From NCBI GenBank assembly GCA_014860115.1, contig JACZKK010000143.1, positions 1 to 38,384 of the forward strand: a stretch of 38,384 nucleotides of DNA, written 5' to 3'. The DNA comes from Ignavibacteriaceae bacterium. GTDB lineage: Bacteria; Bacteroidota; Ignavibacteria; Ignavibacteriales; Ignavibacteriaceae. Each line of letters starts with the position of its first letter. The first letter of the stretch is position 1. A program made the position numbers and the translations under genes. The notes beneath the pieces are model-generated. The model had not been told where the DNA came from. It saw only the letters and a list, made by a program, of their open reading frames with translations, and made no database searches. Positions 30,994 through 38,384 of this stretch are shown here, piece after piece.

Positions 30994-31010
30994 TTTACTC
31001 TCTATTAAGA

Positions 31011-31083
31011 AATAGAACACAGATTAAACTGATTTTGACTGATCTGCGCTGATCTTAAAACTCTGCGTCATCAGCGTTCTATT
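31011..31083. repeat. AATAGAAC-ended repeat between aceF and lpdA
   Basis: 8-bp inverted ends AATAGAAC (31011-31018) and GTTCTATT (31076-31083) bound an internal GATTAAACTGATTTTGACTG and CTGCGTCATCAGC. This resembles a widespread short non-coding repeat type of Bacteroidota relatives. It lies between aceF and lpdA and could form a hairpin or processing site. Confidence 0.6.
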
Positions 31084-31097
31084 AAAATTAATTTAAC

Positions 31098-32771
31098 TCA
31101 CATAAAAATCTTCAACGGTTCTTCAAGCGCTTCACAAACCCATCTTAAAAACCTTATTGCATCTGCACCATCAATAATTCTATGATCGTACGAAAGTGAA
31201 AGCGGAAGCATTAATCTTGGTTCAAATTTTCCTTCTTTGTTGTAAACGGGTTCATAATTTCCACGCGATACTCCAAGAATTGCTACTTCGGGAGTATTGA
31301 CAATCGGAGTAAAATATGTTCCGCCGATTCCACCAAGATTTGTAATCGTAAAACATCCGCCCTGCATTTCCTCCAGAGACAATTTCTTGTTTCGTGCTTT
31401 TTCAGCAAGCGTATTAAGCTCAACTGAAATATCTATCAAATTTTTCTTATCTGCATTTTTTATCACTGGAACAAGCAGACCGTATTCAGTATCAACTGCA
31501 ACTCCAATGTTGATATATTTTTTGTAGATGACTTCCATCTTGTCCATATCAATGCTGCTGTTGAACTGTGGAAACTTTTTCATTCCTTCTGCAATTATTT
31601 TAATGAGGATGCCGGTTACAGTGAGTTTTGCACCGTGCTCTTCAACTTTTTTACTGAGTTCTTTCCTGTCTTTTTCGAATTCAGTAATATCAGTTTTATC
31701 AAACTGTGTGACGTGAGGAATGACCGACCAGGCATAGCTCAAATGAGTTGCTGTTTTCTCTCGAATTTTGTTCATCGCAACTCGTTCAACTTTTCCGTAC
31801 TTCGTAAAATCAGGTAAAGCTTCTTTCTTTATTCCGATTCCAACTGCTTCACCTTTACCCTGCATAATATTTTTTACATAAGCTTTAACATCATCCATCG
31901 AAATTCTTCCGCTCTCACCTGAGCCTGGAACTTTGTTTATATCAACACCAAGTTCTCTTGCAATTCTTCTTACAGATGGTGCGGCAGGTGCCGAACCACG
32001 AAGTATCGGAGGTTGATCATCACGTTCACCGACTTTCAATTCACTTACTTCACCTTTTGGAATTTCAGTTGTTGCAGGAGTTTCTTTCTTGACTGGTTCT
32101 TCTTTTACTTTTGCGGGCTCTTTTTTGATTGATTGAGTTGAAGCAGATGATTCAACTTTTATGAGAACATTACCTACTTTTACTTTATCACCGGTCTTAA
32201 CATTCACTTCAACAACTTTACCTTGAACTGAGGAGGGGACTTCGATTGTAGCTTTGTCTGTTTCAATTTCTATCACGCCCTGATCTTTTGCAATTGAATC
32301 TCCAACTTTCACAAGAACATTAATTACATCTGCTGATTCAATATTCTCACCAAGATCCGGAACTTTAAACTCAACAATTTGTCCGGGACCAGATTGGACA
32401 GTTTCTTTAACTTCCTTTTTAGTTTCTGATTTTATCTCTTCTTTCTTTGTTTCTACCTCCACCTCAGCCTTGGTCTCTGCCTTCGATTCTTTCTTTGCCT
32501 CCGACTTCACTTCAGCCTTCGCCTCTGTTATTCCACCTTCGTCAACTTTAATAATTGTCTGTCCAACTTTAACTGAATTGCCTTGCTTCACGAGCACTTC
32601 AGTAATCTTTCCGGAAACATTTGATGGGACTTCAATTGTTGCCTTGTCGGTTTCAATTTCGATGATTGATTGTTCTTTCTCAATTACATCGCCAACTTTG
32701 ACAAGAACGTTTACAATGTCTGCCGATTCAATATTTTCGCCAAGTTCAGGTAGTTTAAATTCTGTTGCCAT
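31098..32771 (-). CDS. aceF: Dihydrolipoamide acetyltransferase (E2), two lipoyl domains
   Basis: 557 residues. Two closely similar lipoyl domains have lipoyl-lysines at K43 and about K173 (both in ETDKATIEVPS). They are joined by a long Lys/Glu-rich linker (~80-130) and followed by a second, less charged linker. The E1/E3-binding domain (~265-305) contains SVRRIARELGVDINKVPGSG. The C-terminal acyltransferase domain (~330-557) has catalytic H530 and D534 in SYDHRIIDGAD. It transfers the acetyl group from E1 to CoA. It is second in the minus-strand PDH operon, preceded by a palindrome-rich gap after aceE. Confidence 0.94.
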   Translation of the reverse strand: MATEFKLPELGENIESADIVNVLVKVGDVIEKEQSIIEIETDKATIEVPSNVSGKITEVLVKQGNSVKVGQTIIKVDEGGITEAKAEVKSEAKKESKAETKAEVEVETKKEEIKSETKKEVKETVQSGPGQIVEFKVPDLGENIESADVINVLVKVGDSIAKDQGVIEIETDKATIEVPSSVQGKVVEVNVKTGDKVKVGNVLIKVESSASTQSIKKEPAKVKEEPVKKETPATTEIPKGEVSELKVGERDDQPPILRGSAPAAPSVRRIARELGVDINKVPGSGESGRISMDDVKAYVKNIMQGKGEAVGIGIKKEALPDFTKYGKVERVAMNKIREKTATHLSYAWSVIPHVTQFDKTDITEFEKDRKELSKKVEEHGAKLTVTGILIKIIAEGMKKFPQFNSSIDMDKMEVIYKKYINIGVAVDTEYGLLVPVIKNADKKNLIDISVELNTLAEKARNKKLSLEEMQGGCFTITNLGGIGGTYFTPIVNTPEVAILGVSRGNYEPVYNKEGKFEPRLMLPLSLSYDHRIIDGADAIRFLRWVCEALEEPLKIFM

Positions 32772-32807
32772 TATTTCGTTTTAAGTTTTTTATTTCAATC
32801 AAAATAG

Positions 32808-32925
32808 CCCCGACCTTTAGGTCGGGGAAAAATGAGTAATTAAAAATTTTGGGCTTTAGACCAATCATTTTTGGCTAAAGCCAATTTTTGTTTTGGCTTT
32901 TCGCACCACGAGCTAAAGCTCGTGG
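32808..32925. repeat. Three CTAAAG/CTTTAG-centred palindromes between aceE and aceF
   Basis: Three REP-like palindromes share a central TTTA/TAAA: CCCCGACCT-TT-AGGTCGGGG (32808-32827), TTGGCT-AA-AGCCAA (32871-32884) and CCACGAGCT-AA-AGCTCGTGG (32906-32925). They lie within the 168-bp gap between aceE and aceF and may terminate, process or stabilise the transcript. Confidence 0.75.
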
Positions 32926-32939
32926 CTATTTAATCCTGG

Positions 32940-35615
32940 CTATGAAATCATCGGATTTAATTTATCCGGTTTAATCTCAAGATCTTTTTTTGCTTTTTCG
33001 AGAACTGTTACTTTTATCTTTCCTTCTTTTGCAAGTGCACCAAGCGTTGTATAAATAATATGCCGGTAATCAACTTCAAAGAAATCTCTGAGAGCTTTTC
33101 TTGCACCACTTCTTCCGTAACCATCTGTTCCTAAAGAATGAAGAGTTCCGGGAAACCATTTTGAAATAGAATCAGGAAGTGCCTTAACATAATCTGATGC
33201 TGCTACAAAAACACCCTCTTCTTTTGAAAGAGTTTGTGTGATGTATGAGGTCTTCTGCTTCTTATCAGGATTCAGCATATTCCATCTTTCAACATCGAGA
33301 GCTTCTCTACGCAATTCTTTGTAGCTTGTAACGCTCCAGACATCAGCAGAAACTTTGTAATCTTTCTCAAGAATTTTCTGAGCCTCCAGCACTTGATTTA
33401 TTATTGTTCCACTTCCAAAAAGCTGTGCTTTCAGTTTTGCATCTTTCATTTTTGAAGATTTGAACTTATACATTCCTTTGAGTATGCCTTCCTTCGCGCC
33501 TTTCGGCATTTCAGGCATTGCGTAGTTTTCATTCATCACCGTTATGTAGTAATAAATGTTTTCCTGGTCTTCAAACATTCTTTTTATTCCATCGCGGACG
33601 ATAACTGCAAGTTCAAAAGCAAAAGCTGGATCGTAAGCAACCATATTCGGAATTGCGTATGCAAGCAGATGACTATGTCCATCCTGATGCTGAAGTCCTT
33701 CGCCATTAAGCGTTGTTCTTCCAGCAGTTCCACCGATTAAAAATCCTTTTGCACCGATATCACCGGCAGCCCAGGCAAGATCTCCGACTCTTTGCAACCC
33801 AAACATCGAATAGTAAATGAAAAACGGAATCATATTTATTCCGTGAGTTGCATAAGCAGTTCCAGCAGCAATGAAGGATGACATCGAGCCAGCTTCAGTA
33901 ATTCCTTCTTCGAGTATCTGTCCGTTTTTAATTTCCTTGTAATAAAGAAGGCTGTCTCTGTCAACAGGTTCATACAACTGCCCTGCATGTGCATAAATTC
34001 CAACCTGTCTGAACAATGACTCCATTCCAAAAGTTCTAGCTTCATCAGGAACAATCGGGACAATATTTTTTCCAATCTCAGCATCTTTTAAAAGCTTAGC
34101 AAGAATTCTCACAAACACCATCGTAGTTGAAACTTCTCTTCCTTCTGTCCCTTTATAAAATTCTTCAAAGAGAGATTCATCCGGAGTTTTAATCGGCTTT
34201 AGATTTGTTTTTCTTGAAGGAACATAACCGCCCAACGCTTTTCTTTTTTCTTTAAGATATTTTATTTCAGCACTATCTTCATCCGGTTTGAAAAAAGGAT
34301 CGTTATGAATTTGTTCATCGGAAATTGGAATACCAAAACGTGCACGGAATTCTTTCATCTCATCTTCGTTCAACTTTTTCTGCTGATGAGAGATGTTCTT
34401 TCCTTCGCCGCTTTCACCAAGTCCGTAACCCTTTATTGTCTTTGCAAGAATAACTGTCGGAGCTCCTTTATGATTCACTGCCGCACTGAAAGCAGCATAA
34501 ACTTTTTCTGGATCGTGTCCGCCTCTTTTCATCTTTCTTAATTCATCATCCGACATACTTTCAACCATATCTTTCAGCTCTTCATCAACACCAAAAAAAT
34601 GTTCACGGATGTAAGCACCGCCTTCGACAGTATATTTCTGATACTGACCATCAACTACTTCACCCATTCGCTTGATAAGTTTTCCATCTTTATCCATTTC
34701 AAGAAGCGGATCCCAGTCTTCACCCCAAATAACTTTAATCACATTCCAGCCTGCACCACGGAAAGCTGCTTCAAGTTCCTGAATAATTTTTCCGTTACCG
34801 CGGACTGGTCCGTCAAGTCTTTGCAAATTACAGTTGATTACAAAAATTAAATTATCAAGCTGCTCTCTTGATGCGAGAGTAATTGCACCGAGAGTTTCCG
34901 GCTCATCCGTTTCTCCATCACCAAGAAATGCCCAGACTTTGCTTCCAGTATCTCTCTTCAAACCGCGGTCTTCAAGATAACGATTGAATCTTGCCTGGTA
35001 AATTGCCATAATTGGTCCGAGTCCCATTGACACAGTTGGAAATTCCCAGAACTCAGGCATTAACCACGGATGAGGATAAGAAGAGAGTCCGCCGCCTTTT
35101 GCAAATTCTCGTCTGAAATTTTTTATTTTCTCTTTTGAAATTCTTCCTTCAAGAAAAGCACGTGCATAAATTCCCGGTGATGCGTGTCCCTGGAAATAAA
35201 TCTGGTCGCCGTCGTAGCCTTCGCCTTTTCCTCTGAAGAAATGATTGAAGCCAATCTCATACAAAGTTGCAGCGCTTGCATAAGTTGAAATGTGTCCGCC
35301 GATTCCTTCTTCCATCTTGTTTGCATTCACAACCATCGCCATTGCATTCCATCGGATGAGTGATTTTATTCTTCTTTCTATTTCACGGTTGCCGGGGAAA
35401 GGCGGCTGCTTTTCTCTCGGGATTGTATTTATGTACGGAGTGTTTGCCGAGAAAGGAATTTGCACGCCAGCTTTGTGAGCACGTATCTGCAATTGCTGAA
35501 GTAACTCTCTTACTCTTTCAGGTCCGCCGTGTTCAAAAACATAATCGAGCGAGTAAAGCCACTCGCTGGTTTCTATTTCTTCAATTTCAGGATTTCGTTT
35601 ATAATCCTTAGCCAT
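32940..35615 (-). CDS. aceE: Pyruvate dehydrogenase E1, homodimeric type
   Basis: 891 residues, the length of the E. coli-type single-chain E1. The thiamine-diphosphate motif is GDGETDEPETLG at about residue 231, extending to INCNLQRLDGP. Other signatures are GGHISTYASAATLYEIGFNHFF, QGHASPGIYARAF, QHQDGHSHLLAY, GIKRMFEDQENIYYYITVMNENY and the C-terminal GTDGYGRSGARKALRDFFEVD. It decarboxylates pyruvate and passes the acetyl group to lipoyl-E2, feeding acetyl-CoA to central metabolism. It is the first gene of the operon. The upstream gap to 35906 holds its promoter, not identified exactly. Confidence 0.95.
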   Translation of the reverse strand: MAKDYKRNPEIEEIETSEWLYSLDYVFEHGGPERVRELLQQLQIRAHKAGVQIPFSANTPYINTIPREKQPPFPGNREIERRIKSLIRWNAMAMVVNANKMEEGIGGHISTYASAATLYEIGFNHFFRGKGEGYDGDQIYFQGHASPGIYARAFLEGRISKEKIKNFRREFAKGGGLSSYPHPWLMPEFWEFPTVSMGLGPIMAIYQARFNRYLEDRGLKRDTGSKVWAFLGDGETDEPETLGAITLASREQLDNLIFVINCNLQRLDGPVRGNGKIIQELEAAFRGAGWNVIKVIWGEDWDPLLEMDKDGKLIKRMGEVVDGQYQKYTVEGGAYIREHFFGVDEELKDMVESMSDDELRKMKRGGHDPEKVYAAFSAAVNHKGAPTVILAKTIKGYGLGESGEGKNISHQQKKLNEDEMKEFRARFGIPISDEQIHNDPFFKPDEDSAEIKYLKEKRKALGGYVPSRKTNLKPIKTPDESLFEEFYKGTEGREVSTTMVFVRILAKLLKDAEIGKNIVPIVPDEARTFGMESLFRQVGIYAHAGQLYEPVDRDSLLYYKEIKNGQILEEGITEAGSMSSFIAAGTAYATHGINMIPFFIYYSMFGLQRVGDLAWAAGDIGAKGFLIGGTAGRTTLNGEGLQHQDGHSHLLAYAIPNMVAYDPAFAFELAVIVRDGIKRMFEDQENIYYYITVMNENYAMPEMPKGAKEGILKGMYKFKSSKMKDAKLKAQLFGSGTIINQVLEAQKILEKDYKVSADVWSVTSYKELRREALDVERWNMLNPDKKQKTSYITQTLSKEEGVFVAASDYVKALPDSISKWFPGTLHSLGTDGYGRSGARKALRDFFEVDYRHIIYTTLGALAKEGKIKVTVLEKAKKDLEIKPDKLNPMIS

Positions 35616-35753
35616 AAATTTCCTTAGTTATCATATAAATAATGTTAGAATTCTGCTTAAAAGATGAATTTTGCTGAATGTTTTTGTCAGAAATCGAGGC
35701 GTCAAATTAATTGATTGATGAGTGAAATACAAGGTAGTGAAGCACAGAGTATG

Positions 35754-35848
35754 CCTGCCTGCCGGTAGGCAGGATTAAGAGCAAGAGTACGAGAAAGATC
35801 GGACATTGGGATTTTCTTACTCTTAATCTTACTCCTACTCTTACTCTT
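35754..35848. repeat. GGCAGG hairpin plus AGAGTA-arm inverted repeat
   Basis: CCTGCCT-GCCGGT-AGGCAGG (35754-35773) runs into a purine arm GATTAAGAGCAAGAGTACGAG, separated by about 20 bp from a long pyrimidine arm TCTTACTCTTAATCTTACTCC continuing to 35848. It shares both modules with the element at 19471 and the arms with 17914. It fills most of the 300-bp gap between divergent aceE and the Ycf48-repeat gene. No gene is seen there. Confidence 0.65.
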
Positions 35849-35917
35849 GAAAAGAAGTGACTTTCACGTTTTATTTTCTTAAGTTTCTGGTGAGTTTAAC
35901 ATTTAATGGAGCGTAAA

Positions 35918-38317
35918 ATGCGAGCCCTTAAAATATCTCTCCTGGTTATTATTCTTTCGATTACTATATCTGCTCAGTGGGAGTGGCAGAATCCATTACC
36001 TCCGGGAAATAGTTTGCTCTCTGTTGAATTTATAAATACGACAATTGGTTTCGCAGTTGGTGATGAATCAATGATTTTAAAGACGACTGATGGTGGGAAT
36101 ACATGGATAATGAAAGATGTGGGTCAGTATTCTTACTTAGTAGATGTTGAATTTATTAATGAAAACACTGGCTGGATTTTGGATTTTTACTATGGAAACA
36201 TTTTTAAAACAGTTGATTCTGGTGAATCTTGGTCATTAGTCGCTGATTTGGAGGATTATAAATATTGGGATTTGTATTTCATCAATAGCAGTGTTGGATG
36301 GCTTTCAGGTCAAGGATATATTTATAAAACTACCAATGGAGGAAGTAATTGGACATATCAGTTTTCTAATTCGGATTACAGTATAAGTTCATTGTTTTTT
36401 TTAAATGAACAATCAGGTTGGGCAATTGCTCAAGACTTCAATACTTATACAGCTGTAGTTCTCAGAACAACTAATGGGGGAATATTTTGGGAGGTATTTC
36501 CTCAATTAAATATACCAGATATACAATCAACTTATTTCTTTGATGATGTAAACGGATATGCAGTTGGTTCAGATGGTGCGTTATCTGGAAACGGAGGTTA
36601 CTTTTGGAAAACAACTGATAGTGGTACAACTTGGGATACACTCCTGGTTGGTATCAGATGTAGTGATATCAAGTTCGCAAATACCTTAGTCGGTTATGCA
36701 GTGGGAGTTGAGGGGAATATTTTTAAAACATCAAATGGTGGCTCTAACTGGTCGAGTTTATCTTCGGGTATTGATGAAAATTTATATTCAATTTCTTTAA
36801 TTGGACAAAATAATTGTTGGGTCGTCGGTTCTTTAGGTACCATAATTAAGACTACTAATGCTGGTCAAGAGTGGATTCCAATCTCTGGTGAAGAAAATCT
36901 GGACATGTATTCTATAGACTTTGCCGATCAGAATAATGGGGTTGCTGTAGGTTTGGGAGGAAAAATAATTATAACATCAAACGGAGGACAAAATTGGGTA
37001 TCATTCATAAATAGCTCTTCTTCTTGGTCATTAAATTCGGTCTCGTTCCCCAATTCACAAAATATTTGGGCTTCCGGTTATGATGGGGAAATAATACATT
37101 CGTCAGATGGTGGAAACAGTTGGGCACAGCAAAATAGTGGTATATCAACTCCACTGAGATCAATTTACTTCATCAATAGTGATACTGGCTGGGCAGCAGG
37201 AAATAATGGGATTGTATTAAAGACAACAAATGGTGGCAATAATTGGTTTCAACTTAATTCTGGAACAACCCGCCGGTTTTATACAATTTTTTTCCTTAAT
37301 GTTAATGATGGCTGGGCAGCAGGCTCATACACTACACTAATTAAAACTACAAATGGTGGTTTGAACTGGCAACCATTATCTGTTCCGGGTACACATTTTT
37401 TTAGCTCTCTATTCTTTTTTAATGAAGATTTAGGTTGGCTTGTTGATGATGCAGGAAGCATATTGAAGACAACTGATGGAGGTAATTCATGGTTACTTCA
37501 ACTTGATAATCCTGATTACGTTTTTAACGATGTTTATTTCAAAAACGAAAATACAGGTTGGGTCGTTGGAAGATATGGACAGATTTGGTATACAACGGAT
37601 GGAGGCAATAGCTGGATGATACAGGAGGATGATATCTATAATGAATTACATTCAATTGCACATTGCGAGACGGATGAACTTTGGATAGCAGGCAGTTTTG
37701 AAATTATTCTTCATTCATACAATGGTGGTGTTCCTGTTGAACTTACTTTATTCATAGCAGAAGTGTATGAGGATAAAATAGAACTTAACTGGTCAACCGC
37801 AACAGAAACAAACAACTCAGGTTTTGAGATTCTTCGCGGAGTTTATCCCGTAAATAGCGGGACTCAGAATGACAACAACGACTGGAATAAAATAGGTTTC
37901 GTTCCTGGACACGGAACAACAACAGAAACACAGAATTACTCTTTTATAGATAGCGATGTTACACCCGGCAAGTATCAATACAAACTAAAACAAATTGATT
38001 ACGACGGTACTTTCGAGTATTCACAAATTGTGGAAGTAGAAATTCCATTCGTTAATAAGTTCTCACTTTCACAAAACTACCCCAACCCGTTTAACCCGAC
38101 AACCAGTATGCAATACACAATAAGCAGTAGGCAATTTGTAACACTTAAAGTATATGATTTATTGGGTAGAGAAATTGCAACACTCGTTAACGAAGAAAAA
38201 CCTGCCGGTGAGTATGAGATTGAGTTCAATGGTTCTGCGCTTACAAGCGGGATTTATTTTTATCAGTTGAAGGCAGTAGATTTTGTTGAGACGAGGAAGA
38301 TGGTTTTAATCAAGTAA
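35918..38317 (+). CDS. Secreted Ycf48-repeat beta-propeller protein with type IX sorting domain
   Basis: 799 residues from ATG 35918. The ATG at 35906 is less likely because GGAG (35908-35911) fits as ribosome site for the later one. A signal peptide ends ISAQ. About thirteen repeats of ~45 residues follow (each with a W/G-rich part, a K-T-T/S-x-G-G-x-x-W strand and VG or AG turns), for example KTTDGGNTW, KTTNGGSNW and TSNGGQNW, as in Ycf48/BNR-type propellers, probably two propellers. Then come PVELTLFIAEVYEDKIELNW, also found in the peptidase at 15220, and a C-terminal sorting domain from ~721 (NYPNPFNPTT) ending RKMVLIK. A surface-attached or released binding protein is likely. The ligand is unknown. 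Confidence 0.9.
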   Translation: MRALKISLLVIILSITISAQWEWQNPLPPGNSLLSVEFINTTIGFAVGDESMILKTTDGGNTWIMKDVGQYSYLVDVEFINENTGWILDFYYGNIFKTVDSGESWSLVADLEDYKYWDLYFINSSVGWLSGQGYIYKTTNGGSNWTYQFSNSDYSISSLFFLNEQSGWAIAQDFNTYTAVVLRTTNGGIFWEVFPQLNIPDIQSTYFFDDVNGYAVGSDGALSGNGGYFWKTTDSGTTWDTLLVGIRCSDIKFANTLVGYAVGVEGNIFKTSNGGSNWSSLSSGIDENLYSISLIGQNNCWVVGSLGTIIKTTNAGQEWIPISGEENLDMYSIDFADQNNGVAVGLGGKIIITSNGGQNWVSFINSSSSWSLNSVSFPNSQNIWASGYDGEIIHSSDGGNSWAQQNSGISTPLRSIYFINSDTGWAAGNNGIVLKTTNGGNNWFQLNSGTTRRFYTIFFLNVNDGWAAGSYTTLIKTTNGGLNWQPLSVPGTHFFSSLFFFNEDLGWLVDDAGSILKTTDGGNSWLLQLDNPDYVFNDVYFKNENTGWVVGRYGQIWYTTDGGNSWMIQEDDIYNELHSIAHCETDELWIAGSFEIILHSYNGGVPVELTLFIAEVYEDKIELNWSTATETNNSGFEILRGVYPVNSGTQNDNNDWNKIGFVPGHGTTTETQNYSFIDSDVTPGKYQYKLKQIDYDGTFEYSQIVEVEIPFVNKFSLSQNYPNPFNPTTSMQYTISSRQFVTLKVYDLLGREIATLVNEEKPAGEYEIEFNGSALTSGIYFYQLKAVDFVETRKMVLIK

Positions 38318-38357
38318 GAAGAAAAAAGTTAAAAGTAAGAAGCTAGAAGTTAGTAGA

Positions 38358-38383
38358 GGCGAGTCAGTGACTCGCCCTTTTTA
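38358..38383 (+). terminator. Terminator after the Ycf48-repeat gene
   Basis: Near-perfect palindrome GGCGAGTCA-G-TGACTCGCC (38358-38376) is followed by CTTTTTTA. A realistic loop leaves a 7-bp stem. It lies 41 bp after the stop codon at the window edge. Confidence 0.8.
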
Positions 38384-38384
38384 T

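Overview
The window suggests a bacterium of the Ignavibacteria/Chlorobi side of Bacteroidota. The clearest evidence is two secreted proteins ending in type IX secretion C-terminal sorting domains of the 'NYPNPFNP' kind, both preceded by a 'VPVEL..F.A' module. A SusC/CirA-like TonB receptor with a carboxypeptidase-regulatory domain, AT-rich intergenic DNA and many small palindromic intergenic repeats agree with this. The placement is inferred from motifs, not from a marker gene.

Layout. 1-12.1 kb (+ strand) is a nitrogen/redox block: the 3' part of an NADP-type glutamate dehydrogenase, a large response-regulator/PEP-synthase-like protein, a small zinc-ribbon protein translationally coupled to a second glutamate dehydrogenase, and then a tight four-gene operon. 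That operon encodes a NuoE-like subunit with an extra Cys-rich domain, a NuoF-GltD fusion, a short NuoG-like ferredoxin subunit, and a glutamate-synthase-fold FMN subunit. 12.2-17.9 kb (+) holds a TonB protein, a KefB-type cation/proton antiporter and a secreted M14 metallocarboxypeptidase. 18-20.6 kb holds a HAD phosphatase (-), an unrecognised small secreted protein (+) and class I fructose-bisphosphate aldolase (+). 20.7-28.6 kb (-) holds a hotdog thioesterase, an EamA permease, and an apparently co-transcribed metal-related cluster. In transcription order that cluster is DUF134 regulator, His-rich NifX-like protein, CGGC protein, cupin, radical SAM protein, second NifX-like protein, ArsP_2-like permease, and TonB-dependent receptor. 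28.9-35.6 kb (-) holds a small anchored cytochrome c and the pyruvate dehydrogenase complex (aceE, aceF, lpdA). 35.9-38.3 kb (+) holds a secreted Ycf48-repeat protein.

How the genes work together. The 5.7-12.1 kb operon is the most unusual part. It has the BfuBC-like core (NuoE/NuoF) of flavin-based electron-bifurcating enzymes, but no hydrogenase H-cluster subunit. Instead the NuoF C-terminal ferredoxin region is replaced by a GltD/NfnB-like FAD/NADPH module, and the terminal subunit has the FMN domain fold of glutamate synthase without its glutaminase domain. With two glutamate dehydrogenases just upstream, this suggests an NAD(P)H/ferredoxin-linked amino-nitrogen or related redox reaction. 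The substrate cannot be read from the sequence. The 24.8-28.6 kb cluster resembles a metal/metalloid homeostasis unit and has a perfect 14-bp palindrome just upstream of its first gene, the putative regulator.

Intergenic regions carry at least five families of short repeats: hexanucleotide AGAGTA arms, CCGGCAAxTGCCGG hairpins, CTAAAG-centred palindromes, CTCTGTGTAA inverted repeats and AGAGAAGGG hairpins. No tRNA, rRNA, CRISPR array or insertion sequence was recognised.
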